64,000 nucleotides of DNA from an uncultured Lutibacter sp. (GTDB lineage Bacteria; Bacteroidota; Bacteroidia; Flavobacteriales; Flavobacteriaceae). Shown here piece after piece: positions 45,801-55,354 of the stretch; positions within the stretch are counted from its first letter, which is position 1; each line of letters begins with the position of its first letter. Location of the stretch: contig NZ_CANLZZ010000005.1 in NCBI RefSeq assembly GCF_947495725.1, positions 310,001-374,000 of the forward strand, in the 5' to 3' direction. The notes beneath the pieces are model-generated. The model was not told the DNA's origin, did not search any database, and saw nothing but the letters and a program-made list of their open reading frames with translations. A program made the position numbers and the translations under genes.

Positions 45801-47597
45801 ATGAAAAAAATATTTTTAGTGAGCATAACTGCTCTTTTTTCAACCGTACTTATGGCACAATCTTTTATGATGAATCCGTACGGAAGATCAGATGCACAAC
45901 TATTAAATGGTAAATGGAATGCTATTATTGATCCTTATAGTAAGGGAGAACAGGCAAAATATTATCAAAACAAAAAACCACAATCAGATAAAGAATTTTT
46001 TGAATATTCTTTTGAAAATGGATTAAGATTGGATGTTCCTGGAGATTTTAATTCGCAAATTCCCGAATTGAAGTATTATGAAGGAGATATTTGGTATCAG
46101 CGTTATTTTTTAGCAAAGAAGAATAATGATAAACGTGCATTTATTTATTTTGCAGGTGTAAGCTACAAAGCAGATGTGTGGCTTAATGGTGAAAAAGTGG
46201 GTACCCACGAAGGTGGTTTTACACCTTTTCAGTTTGAGGTAGGTTCATTTTTAAAAGAAGGTAAGAACGATCTTGTTATTAGAGTAAACAATGGCAGAGA
46301 GAAAGATAGAATTCCAGCTATGAGATTTGATTGGTGGAACTACGGAGGAATTCTTCGAGATGTTTTCTTTATTGAAACTCCAAATGTTTACATAAGCGAT
46401 TATAAAGTGCAGCTCAAAAAAAGTCATAAAAATGTAATCTCTGGTTATGTGCAATTAGAAGGAGCTACTTCTGCTCAACAAACTTTATTATCGATACCAG
46501 AATTAAAAGTAAAAAAAGAAATTACTACAGATGAAAAAGGCTTTGCTTCATTTGAAATAAAAGCTAAACCTCAATTATGGTCGCCCAATTCACCTAAAAT
46601 GTATGCAACTACTTTGTCGGTTCAAAATAATAAAATTTCAGATGAAATTGGTTTTCGAAACATTGAGGTAAAAGGCACAGAAATATTATTAAATGGCAAT
46701 TCAGTTTTTTTAAAAGGGGTAAATTTTCATGAAGAAATTCCTCAACGATTAGGGCGCGCATATTCTCAAGCCGATGCCGCAATGATATTAGAAGAAGTAA
46801 TGGCTCTTGGCTGTAATTTTATACGTACAGCACATTACCCACAAAATGAGCATATTGTACGTTTGGCAGAAAAAAAAGGGCTAATGATTTGGGAAGAAAT
46901 TCCATTGTGGCAAGGCATAGGTTTTAAAAACCCCGTGGTTTTAGATAAAGCTACTAATATGCTTAAAGAAATGATTTACCGAGATAAAAATCGTGCTGGT
47001 ATTATTATTTGGAGTGTTGCTAATGAAACTCGCCCAAATAATTATAGAGACAAAGTTTTAACAGATTTAATTAATTTGGCACGCTCAATAGATAATACCC
47101 GTTTAGTGTCTGCAGCTTTTGATAATCCTAAATACGATCCAGAAACATCAACTTTCAATATTAAAGACGACATTTCAAAAATAGTTGATGTAATTGGGGT
47201 TAATAAATATATGGGATGGTATATGCCTTGGCCTATAGACCCTTCAAAAGTAAAATGGAATGTTGCTATTGACAAACCTTTTATTATGACCGAATTTGGT
47301 TGTGAATCTTTGTATGGGCAAAGTGGATCAAAAGAAGAAGCTCATTCTTGGAGCGAAGATTATCAAGAAGAATTATATCGCAAAAACTTAATTATGTTTA
47401 AAAACATTCCAAATTTAAGAGGAACCTCTCCTTGGGTACTTTTCGATTTTCGTTCTCCTTATAGAAATCACCCTTTAAATCAAAATGGATGGAACCGAAA
47501 AGGATTGGTTTCAGACAAAGGTCAAAGAAAAAAAGCTTGGCATATAATGAAGCATTATTATGAAGAAATTGATATGATAAATACTATAAAAAAATAG
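45801..47597 (+). CDS. Glycoside hydrolase family 2 beta-glucuronidase-like enzyme
   Basis: 598-aa secreted GH2 enzyme (signal to about LMAQ) with only the three core domains: jelly roll (GDIWYQRYFLAKK, DVWLNGEKVGTHEGGFTPF), Ig-like, and TIM barrel from about residue 290. Acid/base is Glu409 in SVANETRPNN and nucleophile Glu498 in MTEFGCE. The compact size and the TEFG form match beta-glucuronidases better than large beta-galactosidases. Together with the following family-43-like gene it makes a small separate carbohydrate operon, cut off from the main locus by the polymerase module. A glucuronic-acid substrate is likely but not certain. Confidence 0.85.
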   Translation: MKKIFLVSITALFSTVLMAQSFMMNPYGRSDAQLLNGKWNAIIDPYSKGEQAKYYQNKKPQSDKEFFEYSFENGLRLDVPGDFNSQIPELKYYEGDIWYQRYFLAKKNNDKRAFIYFAGVSYKADVWLNGEKVGTHEGGFTPFQFEVGSFLKEGKNDLVIRVNNGREKDRIPAMRFDWWNYGGILRDVFFIETPNVYISDYKVQLKKSHKNVISGYVQLEGATSAQQTLLSIPELKVKKEITTDEKGFASFEIKAKPQLWSPNSPKMYATTLSVQNNKISDEIGFRNIEVKGTEILLNGNSVFLKGVNFHEEIPQRLGRAYSQADAAMILEEVMALGCNFIRTAHYPQNEHIVRLAEKKGLMIWEEIPLWQGIGFKNPVVLDKATNMLKEMIYRDKNRAGIIIWSVANETRPNNYRDKVLTDLINLARSIDNTRLVSAAFDNPKYDPETSTFNIKDDISKIVDVIGVNKYMGWYMPWPIDPSKVKWNVAIDKPFIMTEFGCESLYGQSGSKEEAHSWSEDYQEELYRKNLIMFKNIPNLRGTSPWVLFDFRSPYRNHPLNQNGWNRKGLVSDKGQRKKAWHIMKHYYEEIDMINTIKK

Positions 47598-47683
47598 TAT
47601 TCTCTTTAAAAATAAACACTTAAATGAATTTCTAGATTTGATAAAGAAGGATTAACTTTATACAATAAACAAGATTATATTTT

Positions 47684-48712
47684 ATGAAAAAACTAACTAT
47701 TTTATCTTTCATTTTTTTAAGTGTAAGCTTTTGTTTTGCACAAAAAAATAGTGAGCCACAAGAATCTTGGCTAACAAAAAGATTGGCAGATAAAGGAACA
47801 TTAATTCTTCAAACAAAAGACAGTATTGTTTGGGGTTGTGCTCCAATTTATGACGAAAAAGGAAAGCTACATGTTTATTATTCTACTTGGGCGCAATCAG
47901 AAAATTGGCTTACACATAGTTCTATAGCCCACGCAGTTGCCGATCATCCAGAAGGGCCATATAAAAAATTAGGAGTTATTTTAAAGGGAAGAAAAGGAAA
48001 ATGGGATGCAAATACCATTCACAATCCAAATATTCAAAAAGTTGATGGAAAATATGTAATGCTATACATAGGAAACGACACCATTAAACAAGATAATTGG
48101 AGAACTAGAGCAAAATCGGCAAACACGCAACGTGTTGGAATGGCAATTTCAGATTCTCCTAACGGGCCTTGGAAACGTTTTGATAAACCTGTTATTGAAG
48201 TTTCAAAAGATACAATGGCTTGGGATGGGTATTGTACAGTAAACCCTTCATTTATGAAACATCCTAATGGCGAATATTGGATTTATTACCGTTCTTGGGA
48301 TAGACGAAATGACGACCGAAGAAAAACAGGAGTTGCAATATCAAAAAAATTGGAAGGCCCTTATATAAAATATGAAGGAAACCCAATTATCGATTTTCCA
48401 GAACGTGGTGGACAAACAGAGGATCCTTATATGTTTTATTATAAAAATAAGTTTCATTGTTTAATTAGAGATATGGGTAATTATGATTGGTATGGTGGCT
48501 TGTATTTAGAGTCGGAAGATGGATTACATTGGGGAGCTTATAAAAGAAGTCATTACAAGGGATCTCATTATTTTCCCGTTGATGAAAAAGCGAGATACGA
48601 GAGGGTTCAAATCCTTTGGAAAAATGACGAGCCAGAATATTTATTCAATGCTATTTTTGGTCCTATTCGAACGCATTCAGGAGCTGTACTAAAAGTAAAT
48701 TTACCTAATTAA
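47684..48712 (+). CDS. Family 43/117-like beta-propeller glycosidase
   Basis: 342-aa single-domain secreted protein (signal to about CFAQ) with repeating propeller blades: VWGCAPIYDEKGKLHVYYS, IHNPNIQKVDGKYVMLYIG, TVNPSFMKHPNGEYWIYYRS and QTEDPYMFYYKNKFHCLIRD. The regularly placed Asp/Asn/Glu residues in these motifs fit the clan F/J five-bladed glycosidases (GH43, GH117 and relatives). Subfamily and sugar are not assignable. It lies 86 bp after the GH2 gene and in the same direction, so shared transcription is plausible. The 211-bp gap that follows contains only a promoter-like element. Confidence 0.7.
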   Translation: MKKLTILSFIFLSVSFCFAQKNSEPQESWLTKRLADKGTLILQTKDSIVWGCAPIYDEKGKLHVYYSTWAQSENWLTHSSIAHAVADHPEGPYKKLGVILKGRKGKWDANTIHNPNIQKVDGKYVMLYIGNDTIKQDNWRTRAKSANTQRVGMAISDSPNGPWKRFDKPVIEVSKDTMAWDGYCTVNPSFMKHPNGEYWIYYRSWDRRNDDRRKTGVAISKKLEGPYIKYEGNPIIDFPERGGQTEDPYMFYYKNKFHCLIRDMGNYDWYGGLYLESEDGLHWGAYKRSHYKGSHYFPVDEKARYERVQILWKNDEPEYLFNAIFGPIRTHSGAVLKVNLPN

Positions 48713-48862
48713 TATTATTTTAATAGGTGTTAAACCTAAATTATTACACTTTTAATAATAATTACTTTTATATATTATTGAAATTTCACTTTTTAATGTA
48801 ATCTATTTGGTATTCAGTATTTTATAAGTTAATTATTGTTCGTGTGTTTGAATTATAATCAC

Positions 48863-48891
48863 TTTTTGTATTACTTATTTATGTAGCTTTG
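48863..48891 (+). promoter_or_regulatory. Bacteroidota-type promoter for ThrE-like exporter
   Basis: TAGCTTTG (48884-48891) is an exact match to the Bacteroidota -7 consensus TAnnTTTG. A TTTTTG at 48863-48868 lies 15 bp before it as a possible -33 element, slightly closer than usual. It is 32 bp before the exporter's ATG, so the 5' leader would be short. Confidence 0.55.
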
Positions 48892-48923
48892 CCGCCTTTA
48901 AATTAAGTAGATATTTTCGGATT

Positions 48924-50138
48924 ATGAAAGCTAGTAAAAAATACCAATTTATAATTCAATTGGGAAAAGCACTCCATACTTATGGGGTTCCTTCGTATAA
49001 AATTCAAACATATTTAACAAATGTTTCAAAAATACAAGGAATTAAAGGTAGTTTTATGGATTTACCTACGTGGATAAATTATGTTTTTTATGAAGAAAAT
49101 GGAAAGCAAACATACAATCATATTGAATGTGTACCTCCTGGTAATTTAAATTTAGGGGCATTGTCTAGAGTTAGTGATTTAACACGTAAAGTAACCTCAA
49201 AAGAAATTAAAATTTCGGAAGTTGCTCCAGAATTAGATTTAATTCAAAAAGAAACAAAAAAAGTAAATCATTTTATATTAACATTATCATATGCTTTAGC
49301 ATCGGGTGCATTTAGTTTAATGATTGGTACAAATTGGATTTCTTTAATGTTTGCCTTAGTTTTTGGGGCCTTGGTATATTTTTTCGTGTTTTTAGCTAGT
49401 AAATCATCCTATATAAGTACTGTTTTAGAGTCGTTGGCGTCATTTGTAGTTACAATATTAGCAGGTTTATTAGTATTGGTAATTCCCGAGTTTAATGTTG
49501 GTTTAACTGTTTTATCATCAATAATAATTTTTGTTCCAGGGCTAGCCTTAACAACAGCTTTAGAAGAAATAACCTCGAAAAGTTTGGTGTCTGGTTCTGC
49601 AAAACTGTTTGATGCTCTTATTTCATTATTTAAACAATTTTTTGGAGTTGTTTTGGGTGTGTCCTTGTTATCGGTTTTAATTAACATTCAATTAATAAAT
49701 CATATTTCGAGTATTCCAAAATGGGTAATGTTAATTGCGGTTCCACTTTTTTCAATTAGTTTATTACCAATTTTTCAAGTTAGAAAAAAAGATATGTTAT
49801 TGGGTGTTATAACTGGTATATCGGGGTTTTCTTTAACGGTATTATTTTCCTCTTTCGGAATATTAATAAGTACTTTTGTAGGAACAATTATAGTTGTAAT
49901 TTTAAGTAATTTATTTAGTAGATTTTCAAATTCTCCAAAAACTGTATTTCTAACTCAAGGAATTATAATGTTAGTTCCTGGTAGTAAGTCTTTTATGGGA
50001 TTGAGTAATGTATTTTTAAAATCTACTATTGTTAATGCTACAAATATTTACGAGCAGGTTGCATATATTTTAATGGGAATAATAGGAGGTTTATTGTTTG
50101 CAGGTGTTTTTAGAAGCACCAATTCAATAAATGAATAA
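48924..50138 (+). CDS. Threonine/serine exporter family membrane protein (ThrE-like)
   Basis: 404-aa inner-membrane protein. The first ~110 residues are soluble (ALHTYGVPSYKIQTYL, NHIECVPPGNLNLGALSRV) and match the DUF1212/ThrE N-terminal domain, which resembles a membrane-associated hydrolase-like fold. About ten hydrophobic helices follow, in two bundles (ThrE and ThrE_2 halves), as in single-chain family members. Members export threonine and serine or, in some bacteria, dipeptides. It has its own promoter and is convergent with the next gene, so it is unrelated in function to the carbohydrate genes. Confidence 0.85.
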   Translation: MKASKKYQFIIQLGKALHTYGVPSYKIQTYLTNVSKIQGIKGSFMDLPTWINYVFYEENGKQTYNHIECVPPGNLNLGALSRVSDLTRKVTSKEIKISEVAPELDLIQKETKKVNHFILTLSYALASGAFSLMIGTNWISLMFALVFGALVYFFVFLASKSSYISTVLESLASFVVTILAGLLVLVIPEFNVGLTVLSSIIIFVPGLALTTALEEITSKSLVSGSAKLFDALISLFKQFFGVVLGVSLLSVLINIQLINHISSIPKWVMLIAVPLFSISLLPIFQVRKKDMLLGVITGISGFSLTVLFSSFGILISTFVGTIIVVILSNLFSRFSNSPKTVFLTQGIIMLVPGSKSFMGLSNVFLKSTIVNATNIYEQVAYILMGIIGGLLFAGVFRSTNSINE

Positions 50139-50152
50139 TGTAGCTTTATAAG

Positions 50153-51340
50153 TTAAACTTTAAAGTTTTCGGTAACAAGTTTTTTTATTTTATTATTTAA
50201 ATAGGTCATAGAATTATAACCAGTATGTTCTAAAACAATAATTACTAAATCTTCCATTTTATATTGGGTAAGGGAAGTACTAAAACCATTCCATTTACCG
50301 TGATGATAAATAATGTTTTCATCTTTTGGATCTATTCTAAATCCAAACCCATAAGGAATTTTTTTACCCGAAATAGTTTCTCCTTTAGAGTACATTAAAT
50401 CCAGCGATTCTTTTGATAAGAGTTTCCCATTATTAAGACCAAGCGTCCATTTAAATAAATCTTCAGAAGTGGTATAAACATTTTTATCACCCACAATTGC
50501 GTCATTAACAGTATTATTTATTTTTAAATGTCTCCAACCTCTGTACAATCTATAACCACTTAACTTATTTTTTATAATGCTGTCATTTTCAGTATTATAA
50601 ACATACGAGTTTTTCATTTCCAAAGGATTAAAAATATTGTCTTCAATAAAATTACTAAAACTTTCACCTGTTACCTTTTCTATAATAGATGCTAATACAA
50701 AGTATCCTGTATTTGAATAATCAAATTTATAGCCAGGCTTATAAAAACGTTGAACATTACTTTTGGCTAATAAGGACATCATTTCACTATTTGAAGGAGC
50801 CTTTTTCTTGTTCCATAAATGATCTGATAACCAAAAATATTTTGGTAAACCAGCTGTATGATTTAATAGGTTTTTAATGGTTACATTTTCGTATGGAAAA
50901 TCAGGGAAAAAGTGATTAACAGTATCCGTAAGTTTAATTTGTTTGCGTTCATAAAGAAGCATTATAGCTGCAGCTGTAAATTGTTTACTAACAGAAGCAA
51001 GTTGAAACACCGATGTTTTATTTATAGGTTTTTTCTTACTAAAATCGGCATAACCAATTTGGTTGCTGTATAATATTTTGTCGTTTTTGGCAACTAAAAG
51101 TGATCCGTGAAAATCATGTCGTTTATTAATGCGTTTTAACAGCGAATCTAATTTAAGTTGTACCTTTTTTGTATCGGTTTCTGAATATTTTTCAAGTTGT
51201 ACTGGCTTTTTTTTTGTTTTTACTACAGAAACTTTAGATGAAATATTCTTGATATCAACATTTTCAGATTTTTCACTAAAAACAAAAACACTTATTAGGG
51301 CAATAAGCATTACTACTAAAAATTTAAAATATGCTTTCAA
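50153..51340 (-). CDS. Serine hydrolase, class C beta-lactamase/penicillin-binding-like family
   Basis: 395-aa protein with an N-terminal membrane or signal helix and a beta-lactamase-like domain from about residue 65. Active-site motifs are LASVSKQ (Ser116-x-x-Lys119), FDYSNTGY (Tyr208-Ser-Asn210) and IIYHHGKWNG (HxG). Enzymes with this fold include esterases, D-aminopeptidases and DD-peptidases, and few true lactamases. A 30-residue Lys-rich linker follows the membrane helix. It stands alone, converging with the ThrE-like gene; its substrate is not visible. Confidence 0.87.
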   Translation of the reverse strand: MKAYFKFLVVMLIALISVFVFSEKSENVDIKNISSKVSVVKTKKKPVQLEKYSETDTKKVQLKLDSLLKRINKRHDFHGSLLVAKNDKILYSNQIGYADFSKKKPINKTSVFQLASVSKQFTAAAIMLLYERKQIKLTDTVNHFFPDFPYENVTIKNLLNHTAGLPKYFWLSDHLWNKKKAPSNSEMMSLLAKSNVQRFYKPGYKFDYSNTGYFVLASIIEKVTGESFSNFIEDNIFNPLEMKNSYVYNTENDSIIKNKLSGYRLYRGWRHLKINNTVNDAIVGDKNVYTTSEDLFKWTLGLNNGKLLSKESLDLMYSKGETISGKKIPYGFGFRIDPKDENIIYHHGKWNGFSTSLTQYKMEDLVIIVLEHTGYNSMTYLNNKIKKLVTENFKV

Positions 51341-51431
51341 TTTGAGGTTTTGGGGTTTTAGACCTTAAAAATAGCAATCATTTATTTATTGGCAATAAAC
51401 ATTTTATATTTTAACTAAATTTTTAAGTTTT

Positions 51432-52754
51432 TTAATTTGTACTTAATTCAATGGATTTTTTAATAGTACCATTGTATATAATTTCGAGTTGTGCTGTTAC
51501 ATGTCCAACTTTTCCAATATGTTCAATTTCAATTTCAAACTGTCCATTAGAGTCTACTAAAAAATGTTTGGATTTAGAATTGATTTTGTAATAGTTTTTG
51601 GCATTTCCAAACAAACTTATAGAGCTAATAAAACTACCTGTAGTTCCATTTTTATTTTGAATAGTAATAGTTTTGGAACTTCCTAATGGAATTTTTACAT
51701 GTTTTGGAGTAATTAATTCTGAAGCAATTAATACTTCACCTTTAGGTTGGTCTTTATTGTAAACTTCCATGTTGTGTTGTTTTCCACCACCTCTTATAGG
51801 TGATCCTGCCGCCATATAAATTCCTTCACCAGATAAGATTGCCTGAGTACCGTGTCTTGGATAATGCATTGGTGCTTTATTTGACCAAATTTCGGTTTTT
51901 GGATTATAAGCTTCAACTATTTTAAATGCAGGTCCCGATTTTTCTCCTTCGCCACCCATTACATATAATTCATTTTTAAAGGCCATAATTCCCGGTGCTG
52001 CTCTTGGAGTTGGTAAATCATTTTTTAAAGTAGACCATTTCCCAGTTTTAAAATTATAGGTGTCTACTACACTAATTAAAGGTGCAAAAACACCACCTTC
52101 ACCACCAGATTGTCTTCCTCCAACTGCATATAAAGTATGGTCAATAACTGCTGCATGAAAATGATCTCTTTGTTGAGATGCATTTTCTAAAACAGTCCAA
52201 GTATTATTTTTTGGGTTATACGAATCGAACCAATTTACATAACCGCCATTGTGTCCAATGGTATTTCCTCCAACTAAATAGAAGACATCGTTATATACAA
52301 CCAAACCAGCACCTCCACGTCTTCGATCTTCAGGAATTTCAGGGCCTTGTATCCATTGATCTGTAGGAGGATGATATAACCAAATAGACTCTTCAGGGAT
52401 TTCCTTTGGAAAACTATTGGTTTTAAATGCTCCAATTACCCAAACAAATCCTTTGTAAAATGTTGCCTGAAAATGATTGAATTCTTTCGGAGCTTTATTT
52501 GTCGCTTTTTTCCAAGAATTATTTTTAAAATCATAAAGTTCCAACGTTTGCGCAGATTCTCTTCCGCCAAATAAAATAAAAGCATCGCCGGCTTGTACAA
52601 ATGAACATTCGTGTCTTGCAGTATAATTTTCATCTTCATCTTTATCAATCCATTTATCTAATTGGTTTTCGGTTATTTGACCGTTTAGAAATATTGGAGC
52701 TATTAACAATAGTAGGTTGCTAAGTGATTTTGTTGAAAAATAATTTTTATTCAT
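51432..52754 (-). CDS. Secreted Kelch-repeat beta-propeller protein
   Basis: 440-aa protein. The start at 52754 is chosen because it opens the signal peptide (MNKNYFSTKSLSNLLLLIAPIFLNGQ); 13 extra upstream codons add no signal. Residues of about 40-325 contain some six Kelch blades with the double-Gly turns (AFILFGGRE, VFYLVGGNT, TLYAVGGRQ, ELYVMGGEG) and the paired Tyr...Trp spacing (YNPKNNTWTVLEN, YNPKTEIWSNK). The last ~100 residues form a beta-sandwich. It is probably a binding or scaffold protein in the periplasm or outside the cell. It lies 174 bp downstream of the hybrid kinase gene on the same strand. Confidence 0.82.
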   Translation of the reverse strand: MNKNYFSTKSLSNLLLLIAPIFLNGQITENQLDKWIDKDEDENYTARHECSFVQAGDAFILFGGRESAQTLELYDFKNNSWKKATNKAPKEFNHFQATFYKGFVWVIGAFKTNSFPKEIPEESIWLYHPPTDQWIQGPEIPEDRRRGGAGLVVYNDVFYLVGGNTIGHNGGYVNWFDSYNPKNNTWTVLENASQQRDHFHAAVIDHTLYAVGGRQSGGEGGVFAPLISVVDTYNFKTGKWSTLKNDLPTPRAAPGIMAFKNELYVMGGEGEKSGPAFKIVEAYNPKTEIWSNKAPMHYPRHGTQAILSGEGIYMAAGSPIRGGGKQHNMEVYNKDQPKGEVLIASELITPKHVKIPLGSSKTITIQNKNGTTGSFISSISLFGNAKNYYKINSKSKHFLVDSNGQFEIEIEHIGKVGHVTAQLEIIYNGTIKKSIELSTN

Positions 52755-52928
52755 AATTAAATTGAAAATGTTTTTGGTATTAAAATTTAGCAATAAATTA
52801 AATCTAAAGAGTTGTTTTTTAACATTTGTAACAATGCAAAGTTGGTTTTTTGTAGCACAGTTATTTGTATATTCTGTTAAAAGATATTCAATTTTATTTC
52901 ACAAAATTTATTATATGTTTTCATTAAA

Positions 52929-55253
52929 TCATTTAATAAAATAGGATTGAATTAATTTTAATAATTCATCTTTTCCTATTGGTTTTGAAATATAATTATT
53001 GCAACCTGCTTCAAGTGCTTTATCTTTGTCGCCAGTTAGTGCAAATGCGGTTTGTGCAAAAATAATCACATTTTTATTGAATTTACGAATTTCTTTAGTT
53101 GCTTGATATCCGTCCATTTTAGGCATTCGAATGTCCATAAGCACTAAATCAATATCTGGATGTTGGCGACATATATCTATAGCTTCTAAACCATTTTTAG
53201 CTTTAAATATTTCCTTGCTAAATTTTTTCAATTCTATTGAAATTAACATTTCTGAAGCTATATCATCCTCGGCAATTAAAATTTTTAAATTCAGATTATT
53301 TGGAACTATAATTGTTGCTTCATTTTCAGAATTCACAGTGCTTAAGTTTCCAATTTTATCAGTAGCAACTATATAATTGGGTAATGTAAAAAAGAAAGTA
53401 GAACCATTATCTCCCTCGCTCTCTACCCATATTTTACCACCTAACATTTCTACATATGCTTTAGAAATAGCTAATCCAAGGCCTGCACCTTGACGAGCCA
53501 TTGTATCAATTATATCGGCCTGTACAAATCGATCAAATATGGCTTTTTGTCTATCTTTAGGAATTCCAATACCAGTATCTTTAACAAAAAATTCAATTTT
53601 ATCTTCTTTCTTTTTGTATCCAAATTCTATTGTTCCGGTGTTGGTATATTTAATGGCATTTTTAACTAAATTAATAAGTATTCCATATAGTTTTTCGCTA
53701 TCTGTTTTAATAATTGCTTGTTCTTCAGGTAATTCACAAGTAAAAGTTAGTTTAATTTTTTTATTATCTGCATCGAGTTTTAATGACTCATAAATAAATT
53801 GTAGTTGATTATTTATATTTGTCAAAGAAAGTTGAACTCCAACAGTACCAGATTCTATTTTGGAAATACTAACAATATCATTTATAACGTTAAGCATTCG
53901 GGCTCCACTTTTTTCTATAATTTGAATGTATTTTTGTTGTTGTTCTCCAGATAATTCTACCTCTTTTAATAGTCCGGCAAAACCTAAAATACCATTCATT
54001 GGTGTACGTATTTCGTGACTCATATTTGCAAGAAATGCAGATTTTAAGCGATTGCTTTCTTCGGCTTTTTCTTTTAATAAAATTTGCTCTTGCTGAATAA
54101 GTTTTATGCTAGTAATATCTGTAATTGTACCAACATATCCTATAATTTGGTTGTTTTCGTCTATTTCGGGAACGGCACGACCCAATACCCATTTAATAGA
54201 TCCATCATTTAATAAAAACCTATATTGAGTTTCTGATGCTCTAGTTTCAATTGTTGCTTGTTCCCATTCTTTTTTAATTTTTTCAATATCGTCTGGATGA
54301 ACTGCCTTCAACCATCCATTTCCTAGTGCTTCCTTATGCGATAAACCAGAAATTTCACTCCATCTAGGATTTACATAAGTTGTATAGCCGTCAATTTCTG
54401 TATGAAAAATTCCTACGGGAGATGCATTTGTAAGTGTTTGATATTTAATTTCTTTTAATTTAACTTCTTCAGAAGTTTTAATTACATCGAGTTTAGCTAT
54501 TTCAAATTTTTGCTTGTAGGTTAATGGTTTAAACACATCATTTACTTTAATGTAGTTGTTTTTGAATTCTCGGGTATCGAAATATTTTAAATAAATATAA
54601 AAGATGATACTATAAAAGAATGCGAAAAACCCTTTTGAAATTAAACCCGATACCACAATAGTATTAAAATTATCGTAGTTCCAAAATGCCATAATTGAAA
54701 AGAATACAGTATCGAAACTTAAAACGATAAGCATAGTTAAACAAATTTGCAGAAATAAATTTTTTAGATATCTATATGCAAATTCATAAATGATAATAAT
54801 TAATAAAGAATCGAAAAAAAGCGCAATTGTTCCAACTATTAAAACCCAAGCATTATTATCAAATAGATTTGTTGAAACATTAAAAGGATTAAAAGTAGAT
54901 GATGCTTTAATATTCCAGCCAAAGGATTGTATAAGGATTGACATAACAATATTTGTAATCAATAACGCGTAAATTATTTTTCGAGTTTCACTAGCATCTT
55001 CTTTTATATAAATTATTAATACGGCAAAAAGTGTTGCGGTAAATAAAACCGAGGAACCAGGTGATACAAGAAAATTGTTAGCTATTTCTACATAAACGGT
55101 ACTGGATAGAAACACTTGCATAAATTGAAATAATCCTAAACAAGCAAATAGTATTCCTATTCCAAGTTTTTTACGAAGATGGAAAAGCATTAGAATCAAA
55201 AATGAGACTAAAATACCTTGTGATAATAATATTCCTATTTGAAAATAATTCAT
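52929..55253 (-). CDS. Membrane hybrid sensor histidine kinase/response regulator
   Basis: 774-aa two-component sensor. About seven transmembrane helices fill residues 5-225, followed by a PAS domain (~270-385, HPDDIEKI and GYVGTITDITS), the HisKA domain with phospho-acceptor His413 (MSHEIRTPMNG), an ATPase domain with N (NLVKNAIKY), G1 (DTGIGIP) and G2 (GAGLGLAIS) boxes to about 625, and a C-terminal receiver with phospho-acceptor Asp707 (LVLMDIRMPKMDG) and conserved Lys (SKPIG). There is no DNA-binding output domain, so signal must pass on to another protein. It is not a PUL-type hybrid (HTCS) regulator. The ligand sensed is unknown. Confidence 0.92.
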   Translation of the reverse strand: MNYFQIGILLSQGILVSFLILMLFHLRKKLGIGILFACLGLFQFMQVFLSSTVYVEIANNFLVSPGSSVLFTATLFAVLIIYIKEDASETRKIIYALLITNIVMSILIQSFGWNIKASSTFNPFNVSTNLFDNNAWVLIVGTIALFFDSLLIIIIYEFAYRYLKNLFLQICLTMLIVLSFDTVFFSIMAFWNYDNFNTIVVSGLISKGFFAFFYSIIFYIYLKYFDTREFKNNYIKVNDVFKPLTYKQKFEIAKLDVIKTSEEVKLKEIKYQTLTNASPVGIFHTEIDGYTTYVNPRWSEISGLSHKEALGNGWLKAVHPDDIEKIKKEWEQATIETRASETQYRFLLNDGSIKWVLGRAVPEIDENNQIIGYVGTITDITSIKLIQQEQILLKEKAEESNRLKSAFLANMSHEIRTPMNGILGFAGLLKEVELSGEQQQKYIQIIEKSGARMLNVINDIVSISKIESGTVGVQLSLTNINNQLQFIYESLKLDADNKKIKLTFTCELPEEQAIIKTDSEKLYGILINLVKNAIKYTNTGTIEFGYKKKEDKIEFFVKDTGIGIPKDRQKAIFDRFVQADIIDTMARQGAGLGLAISKAYVEMLGGKIWVESEGDNGSTFFFTLPNYIVATDKIGNLSTVNSENEATIIVPNNLNLKILIAEDDIASEMLISIELKKFSKEIFKAKNGLEAIDICRQHPDIDLVLMDIRMPKMDGYQATKEIRKFNKNVIIFAQTAFALTGDKDKALEAGCNNYISKPIGKDELLKLIQSYFIK

Positions 55254-55354
55254 TATTGAAATGTAATAAAAGTGTAAACTATAAACAAGAGATTTTTTTT
55301 AGTTTTTATAAGCATTGTAAAGCAATTTTTTAGCAATATTTGTAAGGTGGTTTT

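Noticed and set aside
48718-48745. Possible terminator TAGGT/ACCTA after the family-43-like gene
   Set aside because: Only five paired bases with no T run.
52929-55253. PUL-controlling hybrid two-component regulator (HTCS)
   Set aside because: It lacks a periplasmic propeller sensor and an AraC-type DNA-binding domain; the membrane/PAS/kinase/receiver order is that of a general hybrid kinase.
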